Shown here piece by piece: positions 24,503-31,379 of a stretch of 31,926 bases of DNA. A program made the translations under genes and the position numbers. How positions within the stretch are numbered: position 1 is the first letter of the stretch; each line of letters starts with the position of its first letter. The DNA comes from Avoscillospira sp045579045 (GTDB lineage Bacteria > Bacillota > Clostridia > Oscillospirales > Oscillospiraceae): NCBI GenBank assembly GCA_045579045.1, contig JAZNLL010000050.1, positions 1 to 31,926 of the forward strand. The letters run 5' to 3'. A model generated the notes under the pieces. The model saw nothing but the letters and a program-made list of their open reading frames with translations, had not been told where the DNA came from and ran no database searches.

Positions 24503-24886
24503 TCACCCGCCTCTCGCAAGCATCATGCTGTATGCAGGAGAAAAGCAGTGCTCCTCTGTATGACAGTTATGGCATAAACACAGGCCATTTTTCACATCTG
24601 CGCGGCCTTGCGGCCACTCAGCCCAGCCAATAACATGATGAGCCTCAAGCTGCTCTCTAGAGCCGCAAAACACGCAAACGCCGGGCTCAAGCACCTTTTT
24701 TCTCCATGCCGCAACACGCTTGTCTCCACGGTCAAACGGATACACCGTGCCGTCCCGCAGAATGTTCTCATACGCTCTTTTTGGTAGTAGCGCTCTCAAG
24801 ATCAGAGTGGCAGCCTTTTTCCTGTATATCTCATAATCACCGAGTAAAACAGCCAAAGCATTGACCGTCATTTCCTGTTTTTCCAT
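24503..24886 (-). CDS. HNH endonuclease (packaging-associated)
   Basis: A 127-residue HNH nuclease of the sort that lies next to phage terminase genes and helps to cut DNA during packaging. Zinc cysteines are C71, C74, C105 and C108; the HNH core shows H83-H84 (LEAHHVIGW), N100 and H109 (NGLCLCHNCH). The N-terminal 60 residues are helical and basic. The ribosome site (GGTGAG, 5 bases upstream) is moderate. Confidence 0.93.
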   Translation of the reverse strand: MEKQEMTVNALAVLLGDYEIYRKKAATLILRALLPKRAYENILRDGTVYPFDRGDKRVAAWRKKVLEPGVCVFCGSREQLEAHHVIGWAEWPQGRADVKNGLCLCHNCHTEEHCFSPAYSMMLARGG

Positions 24887-25107
24887 AGGCTCTCACCACC
24901 CCAAAGCATAATAAAAGCCGCCCCTCTGAAAAGGGCAGCTTGTAAATATTCAGATTGGAAAAGCAGCGACAAGGATCTGGGGGATCGCATTCCGTCACCT
25001 TGCCGCCACTCAACCAAAGGAGGCGTTGCATCTTCGAGCACCACCCGCATTTTACAGTATAACACATCGGCACCGAACAAAACGAACAACTTATCTCCGG
25101 GTGTCAT
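24868..25107 (-). CDS. Possible small gene in the late leader (doubtful)
   Basis: A reading frame of 79 codons starts at ATG 25107, with GAGG 9 bases upstream, overlapping the end of the regulator gene. The product (MTPGDKLFVLFGADVLYCKM...) looks protein-like over its first 50 residues. However, it overlaps the HNH start and its last third runs through the terminator hairpin at 24915-24941, and a promoter lies inside it. It may be a remnant or non-coding. Confidence 0.25.
   Translation of the reverse strand: MTPGDKLFVLFGADVLYCKMRVVLEDATPPLVEWRQGDGMRSPRSLSLLFQSEYLQAALFRGAAFIMLWGGESLWKNRK
24910..24941 (-). terminator. Intrinsic terminator in the leader before the HNH gene
   Basis: On the minus strand an 11-base-pair stem (arms 24931-24941 and 24915-24925, two or three G-T pairs) has a 5-base loop, followed by T-rich TTATT. 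The U tract is short, so it is of medium strength. Confidence 0.65.
25055..25063 (-). promoter_or_regulatory. Extended -10 promoter candidate for the packaging/late operon
   Basis: Minus-strand TGTTATACT has the TGn extension and a -10 with one mismatch to TATAAT. I see no good TTGACA at the right spacing, so it may need an activator. It lies 28 bases after the stop of the late-regulator-like gene and about 170 bases before the HNH start. Confidence 0.5.
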
Positions 25108-25504
25108 TTTGCGTTGCCTCAATGTACCTGTTGCACATCATTCTCACACCGTCTGCGGTGTTATTTCCGCCAATACAAGCGGCCACCTGTCTCCACGGCA
25201 AGCCATTCACAAATCGATAGGTGAAGATCTGACGGAGGAGGCTGTCATCGATGGAGGCTATGTATCTCTCGATACGATTACGCTCATAAAGACACTGCTT
25301 GTGCTTGGCCTCAATGATGCCTTTGAGATCAGCAATCTCCGCAGCATACCGCCCCACTTTGTCCGATACTCCGGATCCACGAGGCATACCGGTGATATTC
25401 GGAGTTACGGTGACGGCCAGCATCTCCAGCTCCTGAAGCCGCTTTTTGTCCATTTCGATTTCCCTGTTGAGGTAATAAAGCTGGGAGAGTTCTTTCAGCG
25501 TCAT
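25091..25504 (-). CDS. Sigma-region-4-like phage late regulator (ArpU/RinA/DUF1492-like)
   Basis: A 137-residue regulator. The N-terminal part is a coiled coil (LKELSQLYYLNREIEMDKKRLQELE); the C-terminal part has the HTH seen in sigma-70 region 4 and in ArpU/DUF1492 proteins (DDSLLRQIFTYRFVNGLPWRQVAACIGG ... VRMMCNRYI). Such proteins switch on late transcription. It lies last in the early region, immediately before the late leader. ATG 25504 has GAGGGG 6 bases upstream; the upstream TTG frame is less likely. Confidence 0.82.
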   Translation of the reverse strand: MTLKELSQLYYLNREIEMDKKRLQELEMLAVTVTPNITGMPRGSGVSDKVGRYAAEIADLKGIIEAKHKQCLYERNRIERYIASIDDSLLRQIFTYRFVNGLPWRQVAACIGGNNTADGVRMMCNRYIEATQNDTRR

Positions 25505-25506
25505 TG

Positions 25507-25857
25507 TTAGCCCCTCGATCCGCGCCAAGCGGGTTTACATTCGGCGGTACCCATCGGACACTTGTTCAAGCAAATCTTGCAGGGATCGCCGCCGGCCATG
25601 ACGGCGTGCAGATCCTTGACTGCCTGCTGTAGGCTGCATTTTGCTTCTTCTGCCTCCGCACTGACCTTGTCGAGACGGGCAGCCATTTCCGCACCCATTG
25701 CCCAATATTCTTCTGCATCTGAGGGCCGCTCTCTCATCTGCTCCAGCAGCTGACGATCCGCTTCATGCTGGACAGTCAGCCGGGCATTCTCCCGGATCAG
25801 CTCATCCAGGTAGATCTGATCTCCATTCAAAAGGACTGTTGGATTGTTGTTACTCAT
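25507..25857 (-). CDS. Coiled-coil protein with C-terminal cysteine cluster
   Basis: A 116-residue protein that I do not recognise. Residues about 15-85 form a coiled coil (LDELIRENARLTVQHEADRQ, AARLDKVSAEAEEAKCSL). The end has a CKICLNKCPMGTAECKP cluster that could bind zinc. ATG 25857 overlaps the helicase stop by 4 bases (ATGA) with AAGGAGG 7 bases upstream. A replication or DNA-binding accessory role is possible from position. Confidence 0.7.
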   Translation of the reverse strand: MSNNNPTVLLNGDQIYLDELIRENARLTVQHEADRQLLEQMRERPSDAEEYWAMGAEMAARLDKVSAEAEEAKCSLQQAVKDLHAVMAGGDPCKICLNKCPMGTAECKPAWRGSRG

Positions 25858-27254
25858 GCAATCTCCTCCTTGAGTTTCTTGATTCTTGCTTTCAGCGCCC
25901 GCATAACAGCCTCATGGGTGTCCGCACGGTCCCGGATGGTCGCCATGACATCCTCATCCTGGCACCCCTGCACAATGAGGTAGTGGATATAAACCTTGTC
26001 ATAGGGTGATCCCTGCCGCCACAGTCTGCAGTTGCCCTGATCGTTCAGTTCAAAGGACCAGTTGAGACCATACCACACGACATGGTGGCCACCGACCTGA
26101 AGGTTCAGACCGTAGGCGCAGCTTGCAGGGTGGACAAGCAGCACATCGATTTCTCCGGCATTCCATGCATCGGCATCTTCGGCATCCTTGTACACCCGCA
26201 CCCTCAATTTGTTCTTCCGGCTCTTATTGGCACGCTCCAGGCGCTCAAGGATGCGGTCACGATCATGCTGATATCCGTAGAAGGTCAGCGCTGGCTCTCC
26301 GTCCAACCGTTCCAGCAGTTCCATGTAGGCGTCCAGCTTGCAGTCGTGGACAGGAACCACCTGCCCCTCTGTGCCATAAACAGCGCCGTTGCAGAACTGC
26401 AGCAGCTTGCCCACAAGGACGCCGGCAGTACTGGCAGTCACCACAGCCTCGTCCACCTCAAGCAGCAAATCTCTTTCAAACTGCTTGTAGTCTCTCAGAG
26501 CTTTTGGATCCAAAACCACGGGGATCTCATGCTGGATATTCTCCGGCAGCTGCAGATAATCCTCAGCTTTCATGGAGATGCAAATATCGGAAATGGCCGA
26601 AAGCACTGCATTTTCAGCTCCATCCTTTGCCTTGTAGCTGAAGATCTGCGTGCGGCTTCGCTGATCCGGGTCAAAATACTTTTCCCGGTAGGCGCCCAAG
26701 GTAGTTCCCAGCCGGGCTCCACCGTCCAGCAGAAACACCTGCGCCCACAGATCAATAAGGCCTTTGGAGGACGGTGTGCCGGTCAGCAAAACCATCTTTT
26801 TCACGAACCGGCGCACCCGTTTCATTGCCTTGAAGCGTTTGCTCTGGGAGTTCTTGAAGCTGGTGCTCTCATCCAGCACTACCATGTCAAATGGCCATGC
26901 CTGCTTGAAATAATCTACCAACCACTCCACATTTTCCCGATTGATGATATAAACATCCGCCGGCATGTTGAGTGCCTTGATGCGCTTGGTGGCGCTTCCC
27001 AGTACGGTGGAGATCCGAAGGTGCTGCAGGTGATCCCACTTGGCAGCCTCTTTGCTCCAGGTGGCCTCTGCCACCGTTTTGGGTGCCACCACCAGGACCT
27101 TGGATACTTGCCACCGAAAATATTTGAGAATATTGACCGCGGAAAGAGTGATGACCGTCTTGCCAAGACCGGGACGCAGAAACAGTCCGATGGCAGGATC
27201 CTCAACCACTCTCTGGATGCAGTAGGCCTGGTAATTATGCGGATTGTATTTCAT
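25854..27254 (-). CDS. SNF2-family DNA helicase/translocase
   Basis: A 466-residue superfamily 2 ATPase. Motif I is RPGLGKT at 27-33, motif II DEST at 128-131, motif III LTGTPSS at 157-163, and motif V/VI YGLNLQVGGHHVVWYG with QGNCRLWRQG (about 381-415). The short length and the early site match the SNF2-type helicases common in phage replication modules. It overlaps the VRR-NUC gene (ATGA). Confidence 0.93.
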   Translation of the reverse strand: MKYNPHNYQAYCIQRVVEDPAIGLFLRPGLGKTVITLSAVNILKYFRWQVSKVLVVAPKTVAEATWSKEAAKWDHLQHLRISTVLGSATKRIKALNMPADVYIINRENVEWLVDYFKQAWPFDMVVLDESTSFKNSQSKRFKAMKRVRRFVKKMVLLTGTPSSKGLIDLWAQVFLLDGGARLGTTLGAYREKYFDPDQRSRTQIFSYKAKDGAENAVLSAISDICISMKAEDYLQLPENIQHEIPVVLDPKALRDYKQFERDLLLEVDEAVVTASTAGVLVGKLLQFCNGAVYGTEGQVVPVHDCKLDAYMELLERLDGEPALTFYGYQHDRDRILERLERANKSRKNKLRVRVYKDAEDADAWNAGEIDVLLVHPASCAYGLNLQVGGHHVVWYGLNWSFELNDQGNCRLWRQGSPYDKVYIHYLIVQGCQDEDVMATIRDRADTHEAVMRALKARIKKLKEEIA

Positions 27255-27544
27255 GTGCAGCCTCCCATCTCCCGGATAAACAGGTCAACTTTTTCTTTCG
27301 TATCGATGCGGCGAACATCAAAGCCCAAGCCTCTGATCAGCCCACACACATACTCCTGCAGTTTCCTCAGCTTCTCTTTGGGCGCCTTGGTCTCTACAAA
27401 AATGATCCTGCCATGGGGCAGCAGCACTATGCGATCCGGCACCCCATTCAATCCCGGACTTACAAACTTGACCGCCATGCCACCCAATTTGTTTTTTACC
27501 TGGGTACGCAGCCGGCTTTCAACTTCTTTTTCAAGAGTGCTCAT
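27251..27544 (-). CDS. VRR-NUC domain nuclease
   Basis: A 97-residue PD-(D/E)xK nuclease of the VRR-NUC type. The fold is visible as KFVSPGLNGVPDRIVLL (D37), FVETKAP (E51 and K53), and a helical end. VRR-NUC proteins cut structured DNA such as Holliday junctions. It probably acts with the overlapping SNF2 helicase. ATG 27544 has GGAGG 5 bases upstream; the ATG 21 bases earlier has a poorer site. Confidence 0.9.
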   Translation of the reverse strand: MSTLEKEVESRLRTQVKNKLGGMAVKFVSPGLNGVPDRIVLLPHGRIIFVETKAPKEKLRKLQEYVCGLIRGLGFDVRRIDTKEKVDLFIREMGGCT

Positions 27545-27837
27545 TTTGGCCTCCGATTTTAGCATTGTTCCTTGCGTGCGCACGCACACGCGCGTATACA
27601 CCCGTATTTATGCGGATTATAGCGTTTACACACATTATATTTTCCTTAATTTTCTTTATTTTTATATTTAATAGATAAAGAATGTTCCAATGTTCCAGTT
27701 AAACAAAAAAGCATGTATTTTCAACTGTTTCAGCCGTCAACATTTCTGGAACTTTCCCGGAACATTGGAACATTTTGGTGAAAATGACGACCGCTGAATG
27801 TTCCGCAAAGTTCCGGCTTTGTTCCGCCTTGTTCCGC
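27545..27837 (-). other. Intergenic region, candidate replication origin
   Basis: The largest gap in the window. The right part (27684-27837) holds most of the GTTCC/GGAAC repeats. The middle (about 27610-27682) is almost entirely A and T and could melt easily. The left part (27573-27601) alternates purine and pyrimidine and holds a 14-base palindrome. Two TATAAT-like boxes on the minus strand (27634-27639 and 27616-27621) have no convincing -35. The layout of repeats beside a melting region next to the primase-helicase gene is that of a replicon origin. Confidence 0.6.
27573..27601. repeat. Alternating purine-pyrimidine tract with perfect palindrome
   Basis: The 29-base tract alternates purine and pyrimidine without a break. 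It begins with the perfect 14-base palindrome TGCGTGCGCACGCA (27573-27586). Such tracts can adopt Z-DNA or act as a protein-binding palindrome. Confidence 0.7.
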
Positions 27838-27848
27838 TCAGATGTTCC
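27684..27848. repeat. Ten GTTCC/GGAAC iteron-like repeats
   Basis: GTTCC occurs on the plus strand at 27684, 27692, 27800, 27810, 27821, 27831 and 27844; GGAAC occurs at 27748, 27759 and 27767. Many copies read TGTTCCG. Spacings within groups are 8, 11, 8, 10, 11, 10 and 13 bases, so most lie on nearly the same face of the helix. The last copy is inside the 3' end of the VapE gene. Confidence 0.8.
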
Positions 27849-30234
27849 GCCTAAAGCCTCGCTGTTTTCCGCAGTATCCAAACCGCACAGAACCCATTGT
27901 CTTGGACCATTCCGGACAAGCCTCTATGATGCTGTTGATTTCCGCTGTATCGCTGTATCGGATATCCTTTTGCTTTCCGTCCAGCGCCTCGCACCAGACC
28001 TCCAGAGCACACACCCGGTCACGGTCGACCAGTTTGATGTTTCCCTGCACCGCTCCGCTCCAGAACATTCTGCGGCGATCCAGAGGCCAGCTCTGCCAGT
28101 CTGTGGGCACCTGTCTGCTGAGGAAGTCCTGCACAAGGCCCTCGCGTGTACTCACCTCTCGGTGTTGTTCCTGCTTCACCCTGGCAGCTTCTTCCAGCTC
28201 ACCTGCGAGGAAAAGAGGCTCTCCGGCCTGCCAGCGGACCATTGCTTCTGCCCAAAGCTGATCCACTTCTCTCGGCAGATCTGTCCACACATTTTTGGTC
28301 GCCGGCTGCTCTCCGGTATCCACGGGCCAGAAGCGCCGGTTGCCGGTACGGTCCTGCAGGTAGTCATCGGTATTAGTGGTGCCGAAGAAAACGCAGCAGC
28401 GGGGCAGTTCCTTGACATGGCGGCCGTAGGCTGCACGGAAGCGGTCGTGCCGCAGGGAGAGAAACTGCTTGATGCGGGCGATATCGGTACGGCGGAAAGC
28501 GTCAAGCTCGGCGATCTCCACCAGCCAGACACCCTGCAGCAGCTCTGAGGCATCCTTGCCCTCAAAGGTGCGGATGCTGTCATTGAACCAGCCCTTGCTC
28601 ATCTTATCCAGCAGGGTACTCTTGCCGATGCCCTGAGGGCCTGCCAGGATGAGCATATTGTCAAATTTAGAGCCGGGCACCATAGCACGGGCAATGGCCG
28701 CTGTGAATGCCTTGCGGGTCACGGCTCTGGTGTAGGCGTTGTCAGCTGCGCCCAGATAATCGATGAAAAGAGTGTCCAAACGAGAAACTCCGTCCCAGCG
28801 AAGCCCTCTGAGATAGTCCTGTATATCGTTGAAAGCGTGGGCGGTAGAATGTAGGGAGAGGGCGCCATCGATCTTGCCGTTGCCGGTGATATGGTGGGTC
28901 TTCTCCATATACCAGTAGAGGCCCTCATTGTCGTTGTCGTCCCACAGACGGCGCTGTGTGCGGCCATCCCACGGCAGCGCACCCAGCACCTCACCACGGC
29001 CGGCAAATCGATTAAGTGCGAATTTGCCCTTGAGTAGTGGATCATTCTCAAGGATGATCCACACATTGTCGATCGTAGCCTTGGGAAGACCCGTCTGACT
29101 GTTCAAAGCAAGTTTTGCCGTCCAGTTGGCCGGCGCATCGTCATTGGTGGCGCTGACGCCCTCAAAGTCTTTAATGGCCTCCTGGTACCGTTCCTGGCTC
29201 ATCAGCGCTGCAACATCCGGCTGAGAGATAGCCAGTTCATTCATCGCTTGATAACTGGGGAGCCGATGCGTGGGTGTACCCGGCTGGGCTTCATCATCCT
29301 TATCACCGAAGCGATGAAGACGCACAAGGTCGAAAGCATTGACCAGGCGGCCGCTGCACGGGTCAGTGGCATGGTGGCTGTACAGGAACTTGCCGCTGTC
29401 GTAGATCACGGCGCCGCCGGTGGTAGATCCGCCGAGATAGGTGTATCTGCCGGGCATGCTGTCCACCGGATCGTACATGCCGGGGATCAGTTCTTCCATG
29501 GCACGGTAAATATCGAAAGATCGGCAGAACGCACCCACCACACCGTTCTTCGCTTCCGGATCACCCTGCTTGACTGCCAGCTTCGGCAGGCTCAGGGCGC
29601 CCGGTACCTGCGGCCAGAGGGAGCAGTCACGCCAGTCCTCGTATTGCGCCAGCAGACCGTTGGCATTGAGGAGAGGCTTGTCCTGCCACAGATATATGTA
29701 TTGACTGTCTGCAGAGCAGCTCGGCCAGTACATGAGCCGGGATGCTTCAAAGGTTGTCGGATCGCAGAATTCGAGACCGATATGCTGTGCCATTTTACGG
29801 GATACCGGCTCATACTCATCTGCAGACACCGTACGATCCAGTGGGAGAAGAACACGAAGACGGGGAGCTGCAGGGCTATGCTTGCGGGTACTGTAAATGC
29901 AGTAACCACATCCCAGAGCCTCCACACGGCGCAGCACATCCTCTGTCCCACCTGCAGGGATGTTATCCAGATCCAGAGTGATGATATCACGGCCGGTCAC
30001 ATTATTCGCTTTGCGGCGGGGTCCGGAGAGAGTGCCGGCCATGAAGCCGCCCACATCTTTCAGATCATCCTGCTGGGCTTTTTTCATGTTGAGATATTCT
30101 GCCAGAGTTTCTGTACCCCGGGCAGGTGTCTGGAGCTTTGCCCACAGCTCGGAGATGAGCAGGGTTTGGGCGCTCCAGACCATTGCACGCCGGTTGCTGC
30201 CGGCGGAGATTGTTATTTTACGGTCATACTGCAT
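27838..30234 (-). CDS. Primase-polymerase / VapE-like replication helicase
   Basis: A 798-residue replication protein. The N-terminal part resembles an AEP-type primase: the catalytic pair D88 and D90 (IITLDLDN), the motif STRKHS with H119, and FEASRLMYWPS near 166-170. The C-terminal part is a superfamily 3 or VapE-like ATPase: Walker A GPQGIGKS at 532-539, VWLVEIAELDAF (about 569-580), then RAAYGRHVKELPRCCVFFGTTN with DRTGNRRFWPVD as sensor. It likely initiates and primes phage replication at the nearby repeat region. AAAGGAG precedes ATG 30234 by 9 bases. Confidence 0.93.
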   Translation of the reverse strand: MQYDRKITISAGSNRRAMVWSAQTLLISELWAKLQTPARGTETLAEYLNMKKAQQDDLKDVGGFMAGTLSGPRRKANNVTGRDIITLDLDNIPAGGTEDVLRRVEALGCGYCIYSTRKHSPAAPRLRVLLPLDRTVSADEYEPVSRKMAQHIGLEFCDPTTFEASRLMYWPSCSADSQYIYLWQDKPLLNANGLLAQYEDWRDCSLWPQVPGALSLPKLAVKQGDPEAKNGVVGAFCRSFDIYRAMEELIPGMYDPVDSMPGRYTYLGGSTTGGAVIYDSGKFLYSHHATDPCSGRLVNAFDLVRLHRFGDKDDEAQPGTPTHRLPSYQAMNELAISQPDVAALMSQERYQEAIKDFEGVSATNDDAPANWTAKLALNSQTGLPKATIDNVWIILENDPLLKGKFALNRFAGRGEVLGALPWDGRTQRRLWDDNDNEGLYWYMEKTHHITGNGKIDGALSLHSTAHAFNDIQDYLRGLRWDGVSRLDTLFIDYLGAADNAYTRAVTRKAFTAAIARAMVPGSKFDNMLILAGPQGIGKSTLLDKMSKGWFNDSIRTFEGKDASELLQGVWLVEIAELDAFRRTDIARIKQFLSLRHDRFRAAYGRHVKELPRCCVFFGTTNTDDYLQDRTGNRRFWPVDTGEQPATKNVWTDLPREVDQLWAEAMVRWQAGEPLFLAGELEEAARVKQEQHREVSTREGLVQDFLSRQVPTDWQSWPLDRRRMFWSGAVQGNIKLVDRDRVCALEVWCEALDGKQKDIRYSDTAEINSIIEACPEWSKTMGSVRFGYCGKQRGFRRNI

Positions 30235-30252
30235 ACCGCGGTACTCCTTTAC

Positions 30253-30378
30253 TTAGCGGGTGTCAGCTTTTTTCCACACTTGATACAGTGCGTATGCCAC
30301 GGGGTTTCTAACAAAGCTGAGGGACTTTGCCTTTTCGTATTCTTCGCGGACTTTTTTGAGCGCGGCTTCGATGTCCAT
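30253..30378 (-). CDS. 41-residue protein (DUF6877-like)
   Basis: A short gene between the winged-helix gene and the VapE gene. The product starts MDIEAALKKVREEYEKAKSL and ends with NPVAYALYQVWKKADTR, a recurrent motif of small phage proteins of the DUF6877 type. Function is unknown. It starts 6 bases after the stop of the upstream gene and overlaps nothing. Confidence 0.7.
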   Translation of the reverse strand: MDIEAALKKVREEYEKAKSLSFVRNPVAYALYQVWKKADTR

Positions 30379-30384
30379 TCTCAG

Positions 30385-30624
30385 TCACCCCCCCCCGCAC
30401 AGATCTATAAGGTGGAAATATGTACTATTTCCTTTTTTGAAGGTATCTATGGGCATGAACATGGTCAGAACGGCGATATCATCATAGATCGTTTTCCTGT
30501 TCACCTGGATGTCGTATTCCAGATCCAGCTTGCGGATGATCTGTGGAACAGTCAGGGGTCTTTTGCGCAGAAACATGCGTTCAATAGCAAGCACACGGTT
30601 TTTGATGTCATGCTTTTTTGCCAT
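30385..30624 (-). CDS. Small winged-helix transcriptional regulator
   Basis: A 79-residue DeoR/HTH_11-like protein. The MFLRKRPLTVPQIIRKLDLEYDIQVNRKTIYDDIAVLTMF stretch is a full winged helix (about 16-55). It ends in three glycines encoded by G9 just before TGA. GGAGG lies 10 bases before ATG 30624. It probably controls early phage genes. Confidence 0.8.
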   Translation of the reverse strand: MAKKHDIKNRVLAIERMFLRKRPLTVPQIIRKLDLEYDIQVNRKTIYDDIAVLTMFMPIDTFKKGNSTYFHLIDLCGGG

Positions 30625-30835
30625 GCGTCTGATACCTCCGCTTGCACTTGAGGTGATCTTTGGTGGGTGTCCAGTCAGACACCACCAGAACACCCATGGG
30701 ATCGGTAGGATCTTGCGTACAAACAAAGTCACCCTCTCCGATGTACTGGCAGTGGTCACACATGCCGGGGTCGCACATCCGGGGCTTTTCCCTGTAGCGA
30801 TGACGGCCGTGGTGGCGATTAAACTTCTTGGGCAT
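30608..30835 (-). CDS. 75-residue protein with cysteine motifs
   Basis: A small basic protein, unknown family. It starts MPKKFNRHHGRHRYREKPRM and has CDPGMCDHCQYIGEGDFVC, a likely zinc site, then GVLVVSDWTPTKDHLKC. AGGAG precedes ATG 30835 by 8 bases; it overlaps the DUF6378-like gene by 17 bases. Confidence 0.7.
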   Translation of the reverse strand: MPKKFNRHHGRHRYREKPRMCDPGMCDHCQYIGEGDFVCTQDPTDPMGVLVVSDWTPTKDHLKCKRRYQTHGKKA

Positions 30836-31103
30836 ATTGTGTGCTCCTCTCTGCGATCTCACCGGCGCAGGCAGCATAGCCTGCCAGATCGACAAAGCTG
30901 TCTGCCTTATCGCCGGCCTTAATGCGGGCCACTTTCAGCAGAGCCATCATCATAGCTACATCCTTGGGTGTAAAAGGCACACCCATATAGGCAGTCCAGA
31001 GCTTGCCGATGAGGGTGAAGCTGTCCTCCGGAGTACCGTAATCCTGCTCGCGCTCACCGCACACGCAGACCCGGGCAGTCTCTAATATCTCAGCTCGTTT
31101 CAT
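30819..31103 (-). CDS. DUF6378-like phage protein
   Basis: A 94-residue protein matching DUF6378 in pattern: REQDYGTPEDSFTLIGKLWTAYMG, TPKDVAMMMALLKVARI, and DSFVDLAGYAACAGEI. The family is common in early phage regions; its biochemical role is not established. It overlaps the preceding stop by one base (TAATG). Confidence 0.85.
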   Translation of the reverse strand: MKRAEILETARVCVCGEREQDYGTPEDSFTLIGKLWTAYMGVPFTPKDVAMMMALLKVARIKAGDKADSFVDLAGYAACAGEIAERSTQYAQEV

Positions 31104-31375
31104 TATTTTTCTCCTCCATCGCCGACTTCTTCCATGATTGACTGCACGGCCAGTTTGTTCAGAATGTGGGTAAAGTCGACCAGATCACTTTCCGCGTCTC
31201 CCGTTAATCTCTTGTACACAGCCTGCATGGCCAGGAGCATGGCAGTAAAATCATCGGTGGCATCCTCGGGATCAAGGTCTAACTTATCAAAGACATATAA
31301 CTCCCGGTTGTCTTCTCCTCTGTAAACATCCAACAGAGCAGTCATAAATCGCAATGCTTTTTCTTCCGTCTTCAT
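31103..31375 (-). CDS. 90-residue acidic hypothetical protein
   Basis: No family recognised. Mostly helical and acidic: MKTEEKALRFMTALLDVYRG, then FDKLDLDPEDATDDFTAMLLAMQAVY. ATG 31375 has GGGAG 8 bases upstream. Longer in-frame reading into the upstream gene is unlikely. It lies among small early genes, so an early accessory role is likely. Confidence 0.7.
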   Translation of the reverse strand: MKTEEKALRFMTALLDVYRGEDNRELYVFDKLDLDPEDATDDFTAMLLAMQAVYKRLTGDAESDLVDFTHILNKLAVQSIMEEVGDGGEK

Positions 31376-31379
31376 AGTA

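Noticed and set aside
24837..25073. Alternative minus-strand frame in the late leader
   Set aside because: Cysteine-rich low-complexity product, overlap with HNH start, no ribosome site.
27616..27639. Two TATAAT boxes as promoters for the nuclease-helicase genes
   Set aside because: Neither has a recognisable -35 at 16-18 bases, and such boxes are expected by chance in this A+T-rich block.
26082..27671. Long plus-strand reading frame (529 codons) opposite the SNF2 helicase
   Set aside because: It lies exactly opposite well-supported minus-strand genes, has no recognisable domain, and no good ribosome site; it is an antisense shadow.
27684..27848. CRISPR-like array
   Set aside because: Repeats are only 5-7 bases, with irregular 8-13 base spacing and both orientations; there are no spacers of array type and no cas genes.
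29248..30651. Plus-strand frame of 467 codons opposite the VapE gene and early genes
   Set aside because: Overlaps three supported minus-strand genes, with no motif and no ribosome site.
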